Below are positions 45,674 to 56,773 of a stretch of DNA of 64,000 bases, one piece after another. How positions within the stretch are numbered: the first letter of the stretch is position 1; every line of letters begins with the position of its first letter. Source of the DNA: Kwoniella bestiolae CBS 10118 (Eukaryota; Basidiomycota; Tremellomycetes; Tremellales; Cryptococcaceae). The notes under the pieces are model-generated. The model did no database searches. It saw nothing but the letters and a program-made list of their open reading frames with translations, and was not told the origin of the DNA. A program made the position numbers and the translations under genes. The DNA lies in the NCBI RefSeq assembly GCF_000512585.2, contig NC_089248.1, forward strand, positions 124,001-188,000, given 5' to 3'.

Positions 45674-47584
45674 ATGGCTCAACTCGCTCCTCCCAACGCT
45701 CTCCGCCGTAGGAACAACAGAATAGCGCCAAGACAGGACGTCTCTTCTGCTGCTGCTGGAACAACCTCCGCTGCTGGTGAGTCCATCATCCCTCTCTTGT
45801 CTGTGCATAATGAATGTGTATATCAAGTGTCATTTTCAGCGACTGTATAGTTGATGATTGTGTATCCTTGTCTGACATTTGCTCACTTATGTGATGCTGC
45901 TCCCGCTCCCTTATCCTACCCTCACCCGGCTTCATTCTCCCATCGCCCTCGCCCTGCTCTGCTATCCGTGCTTTGCGTAACCGTGCTCTTGCAACATCAA
46001 ATTCTGACATCAAGCCTCTTCTCCCTCCCCTTCTCCATCTGCTGAACCGTCCCCCTCCGCTGCTGCACCCTCATCGGCCAACCCCGAACCCTCTTCCGCT
46101 GCTGCTCAACCATCCTCAGCCGAACCTTCACCATCAGCCTCGCCTTCCCCATCACCCTCTGCGGCACCCTCGTCCGCGGCGCCTTCTTCAGCCGAACCTT
46201 CCCCTTCGCCCTCTCCCTCCCCTTCACCCTCGCCATCACCTTCCCCATCTGCCGAACCCTCAAGCGCACCTTCCTCCGAACCCAGCCAGTCGCCCTCGCC
46301 CAGCGCTACGCCCAGTCCATCAGCTACGCCCAGTCCTAGTCAGAGCCCTTCAGCTGCTCCATCGAGTCAACAAGCGAGTCAGGAGCAGAGCCAGAGTGCT
46401 CAGCCTACGTGAGTGCGCGCTCGGAGTGAGGGTGATCCTTTGTATTGATTTGCCATTTCGTTCGCAGCTCACAGGCTGGTGGGACTACCACTACGATAAC
46501 TGTTGGACAATCCACTACGCAACAGAGCCAGCAGGCTTCTGCGACAAATGGTCAATCCAGTCAGGCTGGTACGACGTGAGTTTGCCTTTCTGCTGCGATG
46601 TATAACGCAATCGAGTACCAGTTTACAGGGGACTTAAGCTAACGTAAAAGCATGATAGCACATCCACCGTCGTCGTCGAACCTTCCAGTACCGCTTCGGA
46701 AACCACCCTAACCTCCGCAGTGGGGATAGTAACCACCACCGACTCCCAGGGACGCACCACCACCTCCGTCCCAGCTGAAGTAACCTCATCGTACGTCACC
46801 ACATCCAATGGGCAGGTCTACACCGTCACTCGGATCGTACATAATCCGACCGGTGCGCTGGATAGTGGTGGAAAAGGTAGCGGATCCAGTACGAACTCAT
46901 TCTTCAACAATAAAGGTGCTGTCGCGGGAGTCTTCGTGGTAGTTGGTCTTGTCGTGGTTGGAGTGATCTTCGCTTTGGGATTATTATGTTTCAGACGAAG
47001 AAGAAGACAAAGGCTCGATAGGGAGGTGACAGCAGCAGCTATTGCCGCTTCTTCTGGTGGTGCTGCCCGATCCCCGCTGGATGAAGATAACGACTATCAT
47101 TCTGCGTCTGGACCCACATCGGAATCGTACCCTTCTACTGTCAATCAACCGATGACCCAATATGGTCAATACGGAGCCTCCTACTCCAATGCGGGGGGAT
47201 ACGATCCCTACGCTGCTGCTGCTGCTGGTGCTGCTGGGGGATATGGTGCAACCCATCATTCGGGTGGGTACGATGGACTTCAACCTTCCCCTGGGGATCA
47301 GGGGTATTACTTCGATCCGCGTGATGCGCAGAATTACCAGGATGCGCCTGGCGATGATTCGTATTTGAATGCTCCTCATCAGGGACAAGGAGGGTATAAC
47401 GATCCGTATGGTGGGTATTCGACTCCTGGAGATGGGAGTGTGGGGACACCTAATAATGAGAGGGAGGATCCGCTGAGGGTGAGTAGATTGGGGTTCTGTC
47501 CTGGTGTGGATTTTGGTTTGGCGGGGTGTGTGCTGATTTTGAATGCTTGGGTTGTAGGTCGCTAATCCTTCTCATGGGAGATAA
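45674..47584 (+). CDS. mucin-like single-pass membrane protein (Mid2/Wsc-like layout)
   Basis: Exons: 45674-45776, 46015-46408, 46468-46575, 46659-47478, 47558-47584; 483 residues. N terminus MAQLAPPNALRRRNNRIAPRQ is basic and lacks a classical signal peptide. About residues 36-240 are a Ser/Pro/Ala repeat region followed by Thr-rich sequence, suited to heavy O-mannosylation. One membrane segment (VAGVFVVVGLVVVGVIFALG) is followed by the stop-transfer CFRRRRRQR. The cytosolic tail is Gly/Tyr-rich (YGQYG, GGYDPYAAAAAG, NDPYGGYS). The layout matches stress sensors of the cell-integrity pathway such as Mid2, but no WSC cysteine domain is present, so this is by architecture only. The acceptor at 46014 is an AAG and is the least certain junction. 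Confidence 0.65.
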
Positions 47585-48770
47585 CCTATCGGACCGATTA
47601 ACAGGTTCACCAAAATAATGAACTATAAACCTTTTATACATTTTTGCAGCTCAACAAGCTTAAGTATCAAATTGGTTGCTTTCTCTGCTGCCTTGTTTCT
47701 TTGGTTTGCTGTCCGAATTAGATTGAATAACTTTGTAGCAATATTTACTCGTACCATTCTCAGGAATATCAATAATTTTCGTTAGTTAGCCTTGCCATAC
47801 TGCAGAGTCGGGTCGGGACAGGGAGTGTTTTATAGTATGATTTGTCTTTTACTGGATATACGGATACTTTTGGATTTCTCTTATGTACACAACTATGAGT
47901 ATGGTAGTTGTGCGATATACATACTATGAGTATGAGTATGCATGCCTTTGTGAATGAACCACTATACACTCGAGGTGATGTCCGATAAGCTATATATGTA
48001 CAGTAATTGCCACGAGGTGAGATGAATATGACGTCAGGGGCGGCAGTAGTAAAGGTTCCTCAAAAAGAGGCTTAAAGATTAAACGGTAAAACTACCGAGC
48101 AACAGAAATAGTGAGATTTGCTTGGCATTCCACAGGGTGACGTTTGACATTACGGCTTGAGTTTATTGGATCGTGTATGAACGAGTAATGCATTTTTTGA
48201 GAAAGACAAGAACAATCGATAAGACTACTAGTGAATTACTGACGATCCGATCTGATCGATTTGTCTATCATTTCATTCATTCATCAAAGTCCAGTCCAGT
48301 ATCTATCGACTCAAGAGTGACCAGATATTGAATCGAACCTATTCCTATTCGAATAAACCATCGCAAACGGAGTAGAAGAGGAACATTGGAATTCCAGGAT
48401 CATAGGATCATATCGTATTGACTTGTTGTCTTTTGCTCTTGATCGTGAGTTGTTGTTTAGTTTTACTCAGTGTTGTCGTGGTCTGCCAAGAGTTGGATAA
48501 TGGATTCACAAAGGAATGATCAGCAAGTAGGAGATATCAAAGGATGTCTCGTTAAGAATCACAGTCATATGACCACCTTGGAGTTTGATGCTTGACTACG
48601 GATCATATCGAGAGGATCATTATATTCGTACACTTCATACCAACGACGCGATCAATAACTGACAGCTAACACCTGTAATTGTCTCATCTTTCAGGTATAT
48701 ATCTATATCATCTTCACACTTGACACTTCGATAGTATTATCCTTAATCTCAAAGTAATCAATCAATCAAC
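47585..48770. other. 1.2-kb intergenic region
   Basis: No supportable gene; AT-rich with short direct repeats (tatgagtatgag near 47895-47935). Contains the terminator of the membrane-protein gene and the promoter of the PhoD-like gene. Confidence 0.45.
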
Positions 48771-51700
48771 ATGTAAGTCACCCGTCTTCCCCCTCTCACA
48801 CTTCAACCCATACTAACCCCTCATTTACCAGGGACACCACCACCGTCCGCACAAAGCACCGCGCAGAGCACCTCTCCCGCTCAGCAGCAGCAGCAGCCCA
48901 CGCCTCTTACTATGCCCACCCCTCTCTCCATCTGCACACCTACCTCTCTAAAGAGAACCCCGTAATCCTTGATGGGCAGGGTACAATTATCAGCGCATTG
49001 AACGAACCTGATCAGCCGCCCCTTACTGTCCCCTCCGGCTCGACGAGTGGACCACATGGAGTGAAGGATACCAACGTCAGTAATATCCCGCATGTGAATG
49101 CAGAGAAGGACGCCGAGGTCGGTCCGGAGGGTACCAAGAAGGAAGAGGGGGGGAAGGAAGACGCTGGATTACCCAGTGGTATGGATAAGGGGGCGTTGGA
49201 AGTTAATGGTGAGGCTGGGGGGACTATCACTTCGCCTGGACCTGCTTTGGAGGATGTGGTGAGATATAAGCAGGTTCAAGATGGGTGGAGTGGACATGCC
49301 CAGCAGAATGGGGGGTTGACTGTACCTGGACAAGGACAGGCGGATGGACATGGGAAAGTTGAGAGACCTGAATTGGGGAGACATTGGAGTGTCAAGGATA
49401 GGATGGATCCGCATTTGCAACTTATGTGAGTGTTGCAACGGATAAATCGATGGCGATCTGGGAATGGGTTATGGGATGAGTGAGAGTTGGCCTAGTGGAT
49501 TGTATGATCCTGCGGTCCACAGTGGATGGGAGGAAAATCGATGGAATTGTGCAAAAGAACGATCGAGCTGACGTGATACCTTCTCTCTCCTAGGTGCGGT
49601 CCCCTCTTGGCATACTATACTGTCAAAGATGATATCTGGCAAGGAGCAGCAATGGTAGTCGTTCGAGACGAGTAAGTGTCTTGGCGCCATTCTTCACGGG
49701 GGAATGTTGTGCTGATTATTCAATCTCGATTACAGCGGCTCTGACCTGTCCTCCGCCCCTTATATCACCTTGACCTTCCACCCTCATACCCCACCAACGC
49801 ACGACGATCCGTCGATCCACGATCCCTCGATCCAACTTCTTCCCTCTGAGACTGTCCAGTCTAGACGGATCCACTCGTACTCCTCCAGAGATGGGAATAT
49901 GTCCTTCTTCAGGTTCATGTTTGAGATTCCTCTGCAACAGGTTCAGATGGTTGTGAGGTACCGGTTGAACGGTGGGGCGGAGATGGATTTTGTGGTTCCT
50001 CAGAGGGGGGAGAATATGAGGTGGGCTGCGCATAGTTGTAATGGTGGGTTTGGATTCTCATCTGGGTCTCTCTTGATTATGTCCAACTGCAGCTGACCCG
50101 TGATACAGGCTTCTCATCAGGTGTCAATCCCGACGAATTCAAGGGGAATTACCCATCAGGATATGACCCAGTATGGGAAGACCTGCTCCTGAAACATCAT
50201 GAAAAGCCTTTCCATTGTATGGTCGGTGGTGGTGATCAGATCTACTGTGATGCGTTGACTAGAGAACCTGAGATGCAGCGTGAGTAACGTCTCTTCTCCA
50301 TGTACTGTTGTGCAAATGATAGGGCTTGAGCTGATATTTCGGATGACCGTGGACAGCTTGGATCACTGCGCCTGATCGGAAGAGCAAGTTGGCGACTGAG
50401 TTGACTGATGTGATTGTGAGTCAGCTGCACCTTTTGAATGTAGACGAATGGTAAGCTAATTGGATGTGCGAGTATAGCGAGAGGCAGTAGACCGATTCTA
50501 GTGAGCTACCTATTCGTGACACTCATCATACAGCTCTAACTCATTGTTCTGCGATTATGCTTTAGCTTCAATCACTACTGTAAAATCTTCAGGAGTAACG
50601 CGTTCGGACGAGCCAACTCGACTATTCCGATGGTGAACATGCTGGACGATCATGACTTGATTGGTGAGCTTCGCTTCTACATCCAAGAGGTCCAGCTAAG
50701 CTGACATTTGCGATATCTTTGCAGACGGTTTCGGTACATACGATGATGAGACTCAGGCATCGCCTGTCATGTCTTTTGTAGGCTCTAGAGGGTATTTCGT
50801 GAGTAGCTGTGTTTCTACGATAGTTGATAATAAGCTAATAAGGGCATTGGAAATACTAGTGGTTCCTCCTCTTCCAGCTCTTCGTGTCGGGTAGGTACCA
50901 TCTACTATCATGATCCATTTGCTCAACCTCCTTCGTCATTGTAACTACCAATCCACAATGAGCTAATATAGGATATCTAATCTGCACAGATGAAGTAGAC
51001 GGAGTCGACCCAACTCCCAATACCCACACCCTGAAAAGTATGATCATAGGGGATGAACCTGGACCATGGATCCCCTTCCCCTCCCATTCTTTACTCGTCT
51101 ACCTCGGGCCGAAAGTCACTATGTTGGCTTTAGATTGCAGAGCGGAAAGGAAATTGAATAGGATCTGTACACCGCAGACTTACGCGAAGGCTTTTGCAGA
51201 GGTCAGGAAGATCCAGGGGATTGTTCAGTTGGTGATACTTTTGGGTGTGCCTATTGGTGAGTAATTGCATTTCTCAGTGCCAACGGGATTGAATCCCAAT
51301 TACCGTCATCTTTCACGAGTGTCACCTAAGAGCGCTGTATGATGCAACAAATGAAGGAATGGACGATAATGATTCTACCTTCTATAAATCATATAGCCTA
51401 TCCACGAATGTCCTTCCTCGAGCATTTCCTAGACTTCAAATACAACCCCCTCAACATCCTCGCGCGACACAACGCCATGGGCCTAGGAGGGATGGTCAAC
51501 AAGTTCAACCAAGCTTCCGAGCTCCTTGATGATCTCAACGATCACTGGTGCGCCAACACACATAAGAAGGAGAGGAACTGGTTGGTCCTGGAGTGTCAGA
51601 AGTTGGCCAGGGAACAGAAGTTCAGAATCACGTTCTTATCTGGGGATGTGCATTTGGCGGCGGTCGGTTGTTTGTTTACGTTTAATAAGGGGAAGAAGAG

Positions 51701-52585
51701 ACATGCGGTTAAGCCGGAGGAGGATCATAGGTATATGTTGAATGTTGTTACTAGCGCTATCGTTAATGTGAGTTTGTCCTCTTTCTTCTCGTTGTACATC
51801 TTCGCCCTTCTGTCCCTTCTGTCCCTTCTCTCCCTACTCACCCTCCTGGCCCTTATCATTCCACTCACTCAACCTCCTCACCCTCCTCACCCTCCTCACC
51901 CTTCCTCCTTCTCATGAGCACGATCGTGGAGCTAACAGGGCATCAAACGTTTTTCAGACTCCCCCTCCGCCTGGAGCAGCGAAGATGGTTGCTTTCCTTG
52001 GGAAGAACAAGCACAGGACGTTGCGTGAGTGTTTCTGAGCGATTTGAAGCGAAAATCGCTAATTTTGGATGCATTTTGATGAAATTGTGATTATGGTTTA
52101 TAGATGGTAAGTGTTTTCACGATTTCGCCACATTCAGTTCAAATTTTTCTAATTTATTACGTAATCTGTCACTCAACTGACTTTGATTCGTGGTACAGCC
52201 CAAGATACAGACGAGATGATGATTCCGCTTTTCCTTCAAGATACTGATGGGTCCAAGTCGAAGCTGAAGGTGGGTCTGATAGGTTTGAATGCTGATCGTT
52301 ATGATGATCCTAGGTGGCGGTGCGTGACGAGTTGCTGATTGTTATTGAACCATATTTGTTTAGACCGCATTGAACCGACGAAACTACACAGCAGTAGAGT
52401 ACAACTCCAACGGTGAATTGGTATTTGACATTAGGGTTGAGAAATCGCAAGGAGCTGGAGAGACTGTCAGGTGGGTGATGCCTGTCTTAGCTATCTTGAG
52501 TCCTCCTTCCCTTTGGGGTGCACAGCTAATTGATATTGGTGGATGGCGTAGTTACCCGATCAAGGCTCCTGCTCCTATGTGGTAG
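48771..52585 (+). CDS. PhoD-like phosphatase (PhoD_2 type), 17 exons with split start codon
   Basis: Metallophosphoesterase-fold protein; 785 residues. Exons: 48771-48772 (AT of the start codon), 48832-49425, 49594-49671, 49736-50043, 50109-50279, 50357-50415, 50478-50500 (23 nt), 50566-50663, 50725-50798, 50878-50890 (13 nt), 50972-51256, 51397-51767, 51958-52024, 52104-52106 (3 nt), 52199-52269, 52364-52470, 52552-52585. Lengths sum to an exact codon multiple. Family blocks: CGPLLAYYTVKDDIWQGAAM, FHCMVGGGDQIYCD, the helical DRFYFNHYCKIFRSNAFG, NMLDDHDLIDGFGTY (metal-site Asp/His), and SGDVHLAAVG. The terminal TLHAQDTDEMMIPLF needs the 3-nt exon. The N-terminal 190 residues are Gly/Glu/Lys-rich and less conserved. 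The substrate is unknown; a role in phosphate release or lipid turnover is only inferred. Confidence 0.87.
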
Positions 52586-52871
52586 ATCAAGGAACAAGTC
52601 AGGTAATACGGAAGTTGGGATTGGGTCTTATGGATAGATAGACCACTTATAATGTTTATAATGCTTTTCGATAATACCGATTTGATATTCAATTGTTCAT
52701 TTAACTCCATGATCTTGAAGATCAATGATATCTGATTATATATATCTTACAATACTATGCATTCAAGTTAAAAACACTTCATCTCAAGCTATCAACACTC
52801 GTTTCGTTTGGGCCCCGGCACATGACGAAGTCAAGTTTCTCTGAAATCGTCTGCTGAGCCAATGCTGAACG

Positions 52872-54069
52872 TTAGGCCGAGATGGATCCACAACCAACAA
52901 TGACCACTTTCTCTTTAGGTTTCCCATCTTTGCTTCCCCTGCTTTCAATCTCCTTGACGAGCTTTAGGGACTGGTCGTTGGCGACTTCCCCGAAGACCGT
53001 GTGCTTACCGCTATAGTATATCATTTGGGTAGATCAAAATCAGCATCGGTGTCAGGGTGTCCATCAAGAACTATACACTCTGTGTATACTATCCCATGAG
53101 GGTGGACTTCGCCTGGATACAAAATGATACTGCACACTCACTCTAACCACGGGCAGGAGGGGGCTGTGGTAATGAAGAATTGAGATCCGTTGGTGTTGGG
53201 TCCAGCGTTGGCGGAGGAGAGGAGGCCTGCTTCTGCGGAATCGGAATAGATGGAGAGGGATCGGTAATCAAGCGTCGGCGAATCGATACGAGGGAGATCT
53301 GGGTTCGGTGATTCAAGAGGGGGGGAGGATGGATAAGGGATGGGGATTGAAGATATGGCAGGGTGGGAAAAGGCATGGGGGGAATCCACACTCACTATCA
53401 TGTTTCTTCTCGAAATTCTCATCTGGGAATTTCTCCCCGTAGATTGACTATGTGACATGAATAAATCATCCGATGGATTCCTTGGCTTCGCTGTGGCTAT
53501 GAATATGAACATGGATATGGAACAGAACTTACCTGTCCACCTGTACCGTCGCCTCTTTCAAAATCACCTCCTTGGACCATAAAATCCGGGATGATTCGAT
53601 GGAATAACGTTCCCTTGTAGTTGAACCCTTTTGGTAGAGGAGTACCATCGGGTTTCTGCGATCATGGTAATTGGTTGAGGAGTCAATATGATAGTCATTT
53701 GGATTGGTTGGTAACACTATGTCCGTGCTGGTCTTGTGGGGGGAAATATCGCGCTCACCTTGCCCGTACAGAGACTTCTGAAATTCGCTGAAGTCTTGGG
53801 TGTGACGTCGTCGTATAGTTTGAACTCGATCTTGCCTAGTTCTTTGCCTGATATACCAAGTCAAGGAGGGAATGAGGAATCGGTAAAAATCAGAATTGAT
53901 CGTTTGAAATTGCCATGTTGGAGATAGGTACTCACCATTAACAGCCACGACGACGAAGACGTTACTAGAACCAAAGAGGACGAATCAAAGTGAGTACAAT
54001 ATCATCCCTTCAAGATGGTCATGTATGGCGTACGAGTACGACTCACGGTAATGGTGCTTTATCGGACAT
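52872..54069 (-). CDS. cyclophilin-type peptidyl-prolyl cis-trans isomerase
   Basis: Proline isomerase assisting protein folding. Exons: 54047-54069, 53936-53964, 53759-53847, 53533-53655, 53396-53447, 53142-53232, 52872-53010; 181 residues. Core residues are present: FHRIIPDFMVQGGDF (catalytic Arg, Phe, Met, Gln), GTGGQ joined to SIYGEKFPDENF, ANAGPNTNGSQFFI, and CPWLDGKHTVFGEV with the Trp associated with cyclosporin binding. A short insert (KPDGTPLPKGFNYKG) replaces the usual GFGYKG loop. There is no signal peptide, so cytosolic or nuclear. The intron at 53233-53395 (about 163-nt) is long for this gene and T/C-rich on the coding strand. Confidence 0.93.
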
Positions 54070-54799
54070 CTTGAAATAAGTTATGAGATGTGACCTTTGT
54101 TTGGCTGATGTACTTGACAAGTTACCTGGTGGATTGTATTTATATCCGTGTGTTTGCTGGATGGAAGCCTCCCCTTATATACCTTGAAGTCGAGTCAATC
54201 TTCCGTGGCTATGATGAGATCATACTTGTCTCCCATCAGCGAACAGAGAATCCTTTGTCATCAGTTATGCCAGACTTCCTTTGTTCACCTTTCACCGTTC
54301 ACCGAGCTTGGGAATTCATGCCATGACGTTGACGTTGACTCCGCTCTTAACTCGGTTTAAGGGTCATGGTCGTGGTCATGGTCCTTGGACCTCTGATGGA
54401 AGGCAGACTATCCGTTGGCGTTGGAGGTATTGCACAGCTTCTCGTATCCGTTTGAAGGGACATGCATGCATTCCCTTATGGTACCTACGGACTTAAGATG
54501 TATCTTTTTTATCACTTGACACCTCGTCAATTGTGGCGCAACGACGTGTCAGCCATAAGCGGTTGTCTCAGCTTGATCATGTCACTTGGCGAGTCTCAGA
54601 AGATCAACTGTACGTCAGTATGAGCAATTGTTTAGTCTCATTTATAGACTGCTTTTGGTCCGCAGAATCCAGCGATCACGTTCCTTCTTTATTCCGATAG
54701 CATCACACTACCAAAACATATTTTAGTTTGTCACCTCGCAAGAGATCTACTACAGTACGAACATCCTCCTTTCTATAATTCGAATCATCACTACGCTGC
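54070..54799. other. intergenic, cyclophilin promoter and ATP3 3' side
   Basis: About 730 bases with a short GGTCATGGTCGTGGTCATGGTCC direct repeat (about 54361-54384). No gene supported. Confidence 0.4.
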
Positions 54800-56322
54800 T
54801 TACAAGGCGGAAGCACCCTGAAACATCATACGTAGTTAGCGACAGCACCAGTGATGGACAATAAAAAAGGTAGGGATCACTCACAGTAATGATATCGATA
54901 AGTTCGTTGGTAATGACGGCTTGTCGACCTCTGTTGTATTGGAGTTGGAGGGAGGCCATCATGTCGTTGGCGTTCTGCGATCGTGCAAAGAATGTCAGCA
55001 TGAGTGTGTTCGTGGAACACATCAACCAAAATCATGGTGCCTGCGTGCGTATCAACCGAATGGTGTATAGATCACGGGACACTAGAAGAAGCAGACACCC
55101 ACGTTAGAAGCGTTCTCCATGGCAGTTCGTCTAGCAGAGATCTCGGCGGCGTGACCCTCAACAAGAGCAGTGTAGATAGCGTTGGCAAGGGCGAATTCGG
55201 CGAGGTCCTTGGAGACATCCTCTTCCATCTCGTAGGCTTGGAAACCGGCAGCGGCTTGGAGGGCCTTGGCGGAGATGACGGAGGTTACACCGGATTCGTA
55301 TGAGATGGCGGAGAGGTACTTGTTGGAGACGATTTTGATCTAGCACAGTAGAAGAGAGTTAGCGTTGAGTTATGTGATAACGATGCAATATACCATCATG
55401 TGCGTCTGATGTATGAAGGTGAAGGTGTGATTAGACGATGAGACGACCGTGACCCACCTCATCCCATTCACCACCGTTCTTAACGATCTCATCGGCAATA
55501 GCTGAAGCCTCAGCAAAGGTAGGCACATCTTTACCGACAGAGTTGAAAGTGACCTTGAAAGCTTGGGGCATGGCTCTGGCCAATTGAGATTTGGGCTTAT
55601 CACCGACGACGGCCAAGGTACCTGGGTTGGCGGCCATTTCCTTCTTGATGGCTCGGGAGATGGAGGAGTGAATACCACCGCAGAGACCACCGTCCGAGGA
55701 GATACCGACGTAGAGGATCTTGGGGGCTTCTTCGGATTCGGAGATTTCGGTGTGTTTGAAGAGTTCTGTTTTTGATGAGAGTATCAGTATTGTCATGTTG
55801 ACGATGATGGAGATGGGGAGGAAGTGAGGGCACAGGTGACTTACCGTTGTTGGCAGCTCCGTACTTCTTGGCCTCTTTCATGGCCTTTTCAGCTCGGGTG
55901 AGTTTGGTAGAAGCAACGACTTTCATGGACTGTGGGTCATCCAGTTTGATTAGCATCGTACGGATATGGAGTTCATGATGGATTGACATACTTTGGTGAT
56001 CTTTTCAATGTTTCTAACAGACTTCAATCTATTATTTGAGAATCGACGATTAGCATATCATTCCGCATCTCTTTGTTCCGCCTCCCATTCTCTCCTGGTT
56101 TTTCCCACAGCATGTTATATCCTTCCATGTCCACATCCCTTCTTTGACTTTCTATGCCAGAACATTATCCCCTTCTACACGATATGACCCATCGGACATC
56201 TACCCCGAAAGTTCTAACCAAACCCACCTTTGCTCAATCTCCCTGAGGGTAGCCATACCTTGGCTTTGTTGCTGGGCAACCCGAGCGACATTGAGAGCTG
56301 GTCTGACGGATCGAGCGAACAT
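54800..56322 (-). CDS. ATP3: mitochondrial F1 ATP synthase gamma subunit
   Basis: Central rotor stalk of F1Fo ATP synthase. Exons: 56228-56322, 55992-56028, 55845-55929, 55458-55765, 55103-55339, 54885-54974, 54800-54817; 289 residues. The presequence MFARSVRPALNVARVAQQQ precedes the mature start MATLREIEQRLKSVRNIEKI and TKSMKVVASTKLTRAEKAM. Also seen: LYVGISSDGGLCGGIHSSI (the conserved Asp-Gly-Gly-Leu-Cys-Gly), and the C-terminal rotor helix AMENASNNANDMMASLQLQY followed by NRGRQAVITNELIDIIT, ending GASAL. Every block matches the family. It diverges from eIF2 beta across about 450 bases. Confidence 0.96.
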
Positions 56323-56773
56323 TTTGAGGGTGTGAGGTGAGTGGGGAGTGAGAGTTGGGTATATTATATATATTACTCGTCAAATGGTATTGATGACTCT
56401 TGAGTGTACACCAGGGTGAATGAGTGAGAGTAAAGGGGATAGGGTAAATCAGACGGAGTGATGATTACTAGTGAGAAATGCCACTACACCCCAAACACCG
56501 AATATCCCCGCTGAGGGACAAAGACTGGTACAACTATATGGTGTACTCATTTAAAGTACCGAGTCGGTTATCCTAAATCATGAGTGCTACATGTGAGCGC
56601 ATTCTCCATTTCTATTGTTCACAAAAGTTGAGAGAAAGATCATCATCGTCCAATCCATTCATCAATTTACTCATACATACATCTCGTCTCAAGGAAAAGA
56701 ACATATCTCAGCTACTGCCCAACCGATCACACTTGAGAAGACAACTACACTAACAGAAACGAAAGCAACCAAA
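56323..56773. other. bidirectional promoter ATP3 / eIF2 beta
   Basis: About 450 bases between two divergent housekeeping genes; it includes the eIF2 beta 5' leader up to the split start codon at 56774. No specific motif recognised. Confidence 0.45.
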
